A model generated the notes under the pieces. That model saw only the letters and a list, made by a program, of their open reading frames with translations, was not told the DNA's origin and made no database searches. Shown piece by piece: positions 60,543 to 64,000 of a stretch of DNA of 64,000 nucleotides. Position 1 is the first letter of the stretch. Each line of letters opens with the position of its first letter. Origin of the DNA: JAIVGV01 sp036389335 (GTDB lineage Bacteria; Acidobacteriota; Blastocatellia; Pyrinomonadales; Pyrinomonadaceae); contig DASVQC010000032.1 of NCBI GenBank assembly GCA_036389335.1, forward strand, positions 1-64,000, read 5' to 3'. The position numbers were made by a program, and so were the translations under genes.

Positions 60543-62180
60543 TTACTTCGTCACCGTCAGGTTCCTCACGAACGTCCAGTCGCCGCTCGGCGGGACGGTG
60601 ATGCTGCCGACGGTCTTCTTCGCCACGACGATGTTGTTCCAGTACCAGAGCGGGAGCGCGGGCACGTCTTCGCTGATCAGATTCTGCGCGTCGGCGTAGA
60701 GCTGGCGGGCGCGGGCGCGGTCGGCGGTCGAGACGGCTTCGGCGAGGAGTTTGTCCACTTCGGGGTTGCTGTAGCGCGTGCGGTTGAAGCGGTAGTTGCC
60801 CTTGCCGGCGAGGAAGGTGAAGAGGTCGCGTAAAAAGATCGGGTCTTGGTTGCCGCCCACCCAGCGCCCCATCGTCATGTGGTACTGGCCCTTGACGACC
60901 TGATCGCGCATCGTGTTGTCTTCGAGCGTCTCGATCTGGACGGGGATGCCGACCGAGGTCAGGGCGTTCTGGATGATCCCGGCGGTCTGGCGGCCCACGG
61001 CGTTGGTCGCGGAGATTTTGAAGACGAGCGGCTTGTCGAGGCGCATCCGCGCGCCGTCGCCGTCCGGGTCGCGCAGGCCCGCCTCGTCCAGCAGCCTCTT
61101 CGCCTGCGCCGGGTCATACGTGTAGACCTTGCCCTCGGAGTAGGCCCACGACTCGGGCGGGATGATCGAGTGGGCGATGCGCGCCTGATTCTGCAAGAGG
61201 TTCTTGATGATGCTCTCGCGGTCGACGGCGTAGGCGATGGCGCGGCGGACGCGCGCGTCGTTCAGGGGCGCGTTCTCCGTGTTCATGTTGAGGTACTGCA
61301 CGTTCGCGCCGGGCGACTGCACGACCTGTAGGTTCGGGCTCCTGCCGAGGTTCACGTAGGTGTCGGGCGTGAGGGCGGTGTTGACCGCCAGGTCGACCTC
61401 GCCGCTCTGGAGCCCGGCCTGCTGCGTGCCCGCGTCGAGGATGACGCGGACGCGCAGGGCCTTGACGGCGGGCGCGCCCTCCCAGTATTCGTCGAAGGCG
61501 GCGAAATCGACGAACTGCTGCGCCGTGTTGCGGCTCACGAACTTGTAGGGGCCGGTGCCGACGGGCTGCTGCTCCTGCGTCTCGAAGCTGCCTTCGGGCA
61601 GGATGCCGATGGGGACGAGGTTCGAGAAGAGATCGAGCCACGGCTTGCGCAGGCGGAAGACGACGGTGCGCGCGTCCGGGGTCTCGAACGAGGTGATGAA
61701 GGGCTGGCGCGCGTCGCCCGCGCCCTCGAAGAACGAGGCCGACTTCGGCGAGCCCGAGGCGATCATCTTCTCGAAGGTGTACTTCACGTCCGCCGAGGTG
61801 AGGGCCTTGCCGTTGTGGAACTTCACGTTGTCGCGCAAAGTGAAGGCGACGGAGAGGCCGTCGGGCGCGACCCGGTAGTCGCTGACGAGTTCGGGCACGT
61901 ACTCGAAGCGCTCGTTCTTCTTCATCAGCGAGTTGAACATCAACTGGCGGAAGCGCTCGCTGGCCGCGTCGGACGCGAGCAGCGGGTTCAGCGCGCGCGG
62001 GTCGGGGTTGGCTTCGAGCGCCATCACGAAGGCGTCGCCCGCCGAGCGGCGGTGGCACGCCGCGCCCGCGAGCGAGAGGCACAGCGCGCCGAGCGCGAGG
62101 CAGGTGACGAAAAGACGACGCCCGCGCCCGCGCGACTTCGGGGCGGCCCCCCCGAGCCGGGTCGAGCCTTCTGCCTTCAT
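60543..62180 (-). CDS. Peptide ABC transporter substrate-binding lipoprotein (second copy)
   Basis: The 545-residue product starts at 62180 (MKAEGSTRLGG) after GGAGG and overlaps the nagZ stop. The signal ends at a lipobox, SLAGAAC (Cys42). The mature protein has the family-5 fold: DPRALNPLLASDAASERFRQL (cited as DPRALNPLLASDAA), VAFTLRDNVKFHNGKALTSADV (FTLRDNVKFHNGKALTSADV), and ALPLWYWNNIVVAKKTV at the C-terminus. Coupling to nagZ suggests that it binds muropeptides or oligopeptides from wall turnover. It is more canonical than the copy at 17291. Confidence 0.9.
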   Translation of the reverse strand: MKAEGSTRLGGAAPKSRGRGRRLFVTCLALGALCLSLAGAACHRRSAGDAFVMALEANPDPRALNPLLASDAASERFRQLMFNSLMKKNERFEYVPELVSDYRVAPDGLSVAFTLRDNVKFHNGKALTSADVKYTFEKMIASGSPKSASFFEGAGDARQPFITSFETPDARTVVFRLRKPWLDLFSNLVPIGILPEGSFETQEQQPVGTGPYKFVSRNTAQQFVDFAAFDEYWEGAPAVKALRVRVILDAGTQQAGLQSGEVDLAVNTALTPDTYVNLGRSPNLQVVQSPGANVQYLNMNTENAPLNDARVRRAIAYAVDRESIIKNLLQNQARIAHSIIPPESWAYSEGKVYTYDPAQAKRLLDEAGLRDPDGDGARMRLDKPLVFKISATNAVGRQTAGIIQNALTSVGIPVQIETLEDNTMRDQVVKGQYHMTMGRWVGGNQDPIFLRDLFTFLAGKGNYRFNRTRYSNPEVDKLLAEAVSTADRARARQLYADAQNLISEDVPALPLWYWNNIVVAKKTVGSITVPPSGDWTFVRNLTVTK

Positions 62181-63319
62181 CAGATTTTGCCTCCGTAGGT
62201 GTAGTTGAGCTTGCGGTTGAGCGCACTGATCTCGTCGGAGAGTTCGGAGAGCCGCGCCGCGTCGAACTGGAGCGGCGGCTGCGCGAGCGACTTGTAGGCG
62301 GCGATGCGGCGCAGCGACTCGTCGATGCGGTCTTCCGTGATGACCTTGTCGCGCGCCGCCTGAAGCAGCGACTCGTAGCCGCGTCTGATAAGGTCTGGCC
62401 GCGCGCAGATGAGCATCATGTCTTCGCCGGCCTCGACGGCGAGGCGCACGGTCTCCTCGATCTCGTAGTGGCGCGCGATGGCCCCCATTTCGAGATCGTC
62501 GGTGACGACGATGCCTTCGTAGCCCAGCTCTTCGCGCAGGAGTCTGGTGACGATCTCCGGGTTGATCGAGGCGGGGACGAGACGCCCGCCCGCCGTGCCC
62601 ATCCTGAGATCGATGTTGGGGAAGCCGCCGTGGCTGACCATCACGGCCCGCACCATGTTGTCCTCGCGCTGGAACAGCTCGATGTAGGGCGCGAGGTCTT
62701 GCGCGATCAGATCGTCGTGCGAGAGCTTGATGACCGGCATCTCGTCGTGGGAATCGACCTCGCCCGCGCCGATGCCGGGGAAGTGCTTGCCGCACCCCAG
62801 ACAGCCCGTGCCCTGCAGGCCCCGCAGGTAGACCATCGTGTAGCCCAGGACCTCGCCCGGCGAGCGACCGTAGGAGCGCGAGTAGAGCCCGTTGGAGAGC
62901 AGGTCGCGGTCGTCCGTCATGATCGAGAGCACGGGCGCGAAGTTCATGTTGAAGCCGAGGAGCCGCAGGGCCTCGCCCGTGATGCGGCCCAAAGCGCGGG
63001 CGGCTGCCAAGTCGCCGTGCTGGCGTATGACGCGCGCGGAGGGCATCGGCGTCAAAACTTTCCGCAGCCGGTCGACCAGCCCGCCCTCCTGATCGATGCC
63101 GAACAGCGGCGCGACGGGCGAGACCTCGCGGACTTCGTCGAGCAGCCCGCGCAACTGCCCCGGCGAGGCGACGTTGCGACCGAAGATGATTACGCCGCCG
63201 GGCTTCACGTCCTCGACGAGCGAGCGGGCCTCGGCGTCGAACTCGGTTCCGGGCAGGCCGACGTAGAGCAGTTGGCCGATCTTCTGTTCGAGCGGGAGCG
63301 ACAGGAGTTGTTCGGGCAT
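62180..63319 (-). CDS. nagZ: Beta-N-acetylhexosaminidase NagZ (GH3)
   Basis: This 379-residue glycoside hydrolase releases GlcNAc from peptidoglycan fragments. GH3 signatures are GIDQEGGLVDRL, NMNFAPVLSI, the NagZ-specific KHFPGIGAGEVDSHDEMP with its catalytic His, and VVTDDLEMGAI with the nucleophile Asp. No signal peptide is seen, so it is cytoplasmic or exported by another route. It lies in an operon with a peptide-binding lipoprotein. The MurU/AmgK-like pair elsewhere in the window would act later in the same recycling path. Confidence 0.93.
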   Translation of the reverse strand: MPEQLLSLPLEQKIGQLLYVGLPGTEFDAEARSLVEDVKPGGVIIFGRNVASPGQLRGLLDEVREVSPVAPLFGIDQEGGLVDRLRKVLTPMPSARVIRQHGDLAAARALGRITGEALRLLGFNMNFAPVLSIMTDDRDLLSNGLYSRSYGRSPGEVLGYTMVYLRGLQGTGCLGCGKHFPGIGAGEVDSHDEMPVIKLSHDDLIAQDLAPYIELFQREDNMVRAVMVSHGGFPNIDLRMGTAGGRLVPASINPEIVTRLLREELGYEGIVVTDDLEMGAIARHYEIEETVRLAVEAGEDMMLICARPDLIRRGYESLLQAARDKVITEDRIDESLRRIAAYKSLAQPPLQFDAARLSELSDEISALNRKLNYTYGGKI

Positions 63320-63494
63320 CAATTTTTACGCGGGGACGGCGAAGACCGCTCGGCGCGGTCGTGGCTGAGTGTCAGTGGTCGAGCAGGCGCGACGGTTGAA
63401 GGGGCGCAGGCGGGGGGAGCGTTCGGGGGCGCGGTCTCGCTGGCGGCGCGAAAGAGTCGGGCGGTTCGTCGGCACGTGGTTGAAAAAAGTTCGC

Positions 63495-64000
63495 TCAAAC
63501 GATTCGCTTGCGTATGTCTGCGACGAGCGCGCGTATCTCTTCGTCCGAGAGTGTTTCTAACTCAGCGCCGCGCAACTCGTCAAGCAGACTTTCGTTGACG
63601 GCGTCGAAGAGCGTCGCCTGCGCCGCCAGAGCGCGCCGCCGCGCGCGGCGGGCCGCCTGAGTGAGCCCGCCGCCGTTCTGCCCCGAAGAGGTCGGCGCGG
63701 GCGCGCCCGCAGAGTCTCCCGCGGGCGCGCCCGCGCCGACCTCTTCGGCGAACACGTCGAGCTCGTACCGCTCAAGCCTGTGCAGCACGTCGCGGGCGCG
63801 GGCGAGGACGCCCGGCGGCAGGCCGGCGAGGCGCGCGACCTCGATGCCGTAGGACTTCGACGCGCGCCCGCGCTCTATGCGGTAGAGGAAGATCACCTCG
63901 CCCTCGCGCTCGGCGACGCGGATGCGGTAGTTCTGCGCGCCGGGCAGGCGCTCGGCCAGCTCCGTCAGCTCGTGGTAGTGCGTGGCGAAGAGGGTCTTCG
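63495..64000 (-). CDS. mutS: DNA mismatch repair protein MutS, C-terminal part (cut by window edge)
   Basis: The frame runs from the window edge to a stop at 63495-63497. It includes LFATHYHELTELAERL, RIRVAEREGE and SYGIEVARLAGLPPGVLARA, characteristic of the end of the MutS ATPase domain and its helix-turn-helix. MutS recognises mismatched bases and recruits MutL. After the segment DVLHRLERYELDVFAEE comes a Gly/Ala/Pro stretch encoded by a perfect 28-bp inverted repeat. The C-terminal tail (about 60 residues) ends IRALVADIRKRIV. Confidence 0.93.
   Translation of the reverse strand, partial: KTLFATHYHELTELAERLPGAQNYRIRVAEREGEVIFLYRIERGRASKSYGIEVARLAGLPPGVLARARDVLHRLERYELDVFAEEVGAGAPAGDSAGAPAPTSSGQNGGGLTQAARRARRRALAAQATLFDAVNESLLDELRGAELETLSDEEIRALVADIRKRIV
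63683..63748. repeat. Perfect 28-bp inverted repeat inside mutS
   Basis: The arms at 63683-63710 and 63721-63748 are exact reverse complements with a 10-bp loop. It is read in frame and adds about 22 residues rich in Gly, Ala, Pro and Ser between the conserved MutS core and its C-terminal tail. Confidence 0.88.

Overview
The window is GC-rich, gene-dense chromosomal DNA from a bacterium that is most likely an acidobacterium of the class Blastocatellia. This is an inference. It rests on a secreted VWA protein of the type expanded in Acidobacteria, consensus sigma-70-like promoters, standard bacterial cell-wall, lipid and tRNA-charging genes, and intergenic spacers packed with heptad-based palindromes. 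I saw no rRNA, tRNA, CRISPR array, insertion sequence or prophage.

Layout. 1-2429: the N-terminal end of a sugar nucleotidyltransferase, a Cys-tailed exported protein and a VWA protein. 2664-5404: thiolase, a small membrane protein and 3-hydroxyacyl-CoA dehydrogenase, followed by a zinc-ribbon/TPR protein. 6756-14587: a long fatty-acid block that starts at a near-perfect promoter (yceD-like, rpmF, plsX, fabH, fabD, acpP, fabF) and continues into etfB-etfA; fabG is absent from its usual place. 14683-19195: a Sco-type copper lipoprotein, folD, coaE and a peptide-binding lipoprotein. 19495-25509: a four-gene signalling module with a diguanylate cyclase, an ATPase fused to an anti-sigma-type kinase domain, a STAS protein and an HD-GYP phosphodiesterase. 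26618-35666 (minus strand): FHA, PBP2, RodA, PP2C phosphatase, Ser/Thr kinase, a second FHA protein and a ferredoxin, resembling the actinobacterial growth and division kinase locus. 36020-53071: an RNA methyltransferase, a receiver-like protein, DAHP synthase, argS, Sir2, larC, folE, metG, tatD, a polyprenyl synthase, an HTH protein, a MurU/AmgK-like pair and asnS. 53080-64000: a lipoprotein, a LOG-family protein, AIM24, arginase, ddl, a membrane protein, a Lys/Ala-tailed zinc protein, a YrdC/Sua5 protein, a peptide-binding lipoprotein, nagZ and the C-terminal end of mutS.

How the genes work together. The thiolase, dehydrogenase and electron-transfer flavoprotein fit beta-oxidation or butyryl-CoA chemistry, next to the synthesis genes for type II fatty acids. 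PBP2, RodA, the kinase and phosphatase, ddl, nagZ and the MurU/AmgK-like pair all concern peptidoglycan synthesis, its control or its recycling. The diguanylate cyclase and HD-GYP genes bracket a partner-switching pair, which suggests that c-di-GMP level and an anti-sigma-like switch are controlled together.

The most unusual feature is the intergenic DNA. At least eighteen spacers hold elements in which a 7-bp word is repeated in tandem and then, after a short loop, its reverse complement is repeated. Different spacers use different words (GTGACAG, ATGAGTG, GCTAACA, GATGAAC, TTGTCCG, AGCTTTC) with the same 7-bp period. A related family with CTCCGTG words occurs four times in all gene orientations. 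Several genes end inside these elements, and several start right after them with no Shine-Dalgarno sequence. A perfect 28-bp inverted repeat also lies in frame inside mutS.
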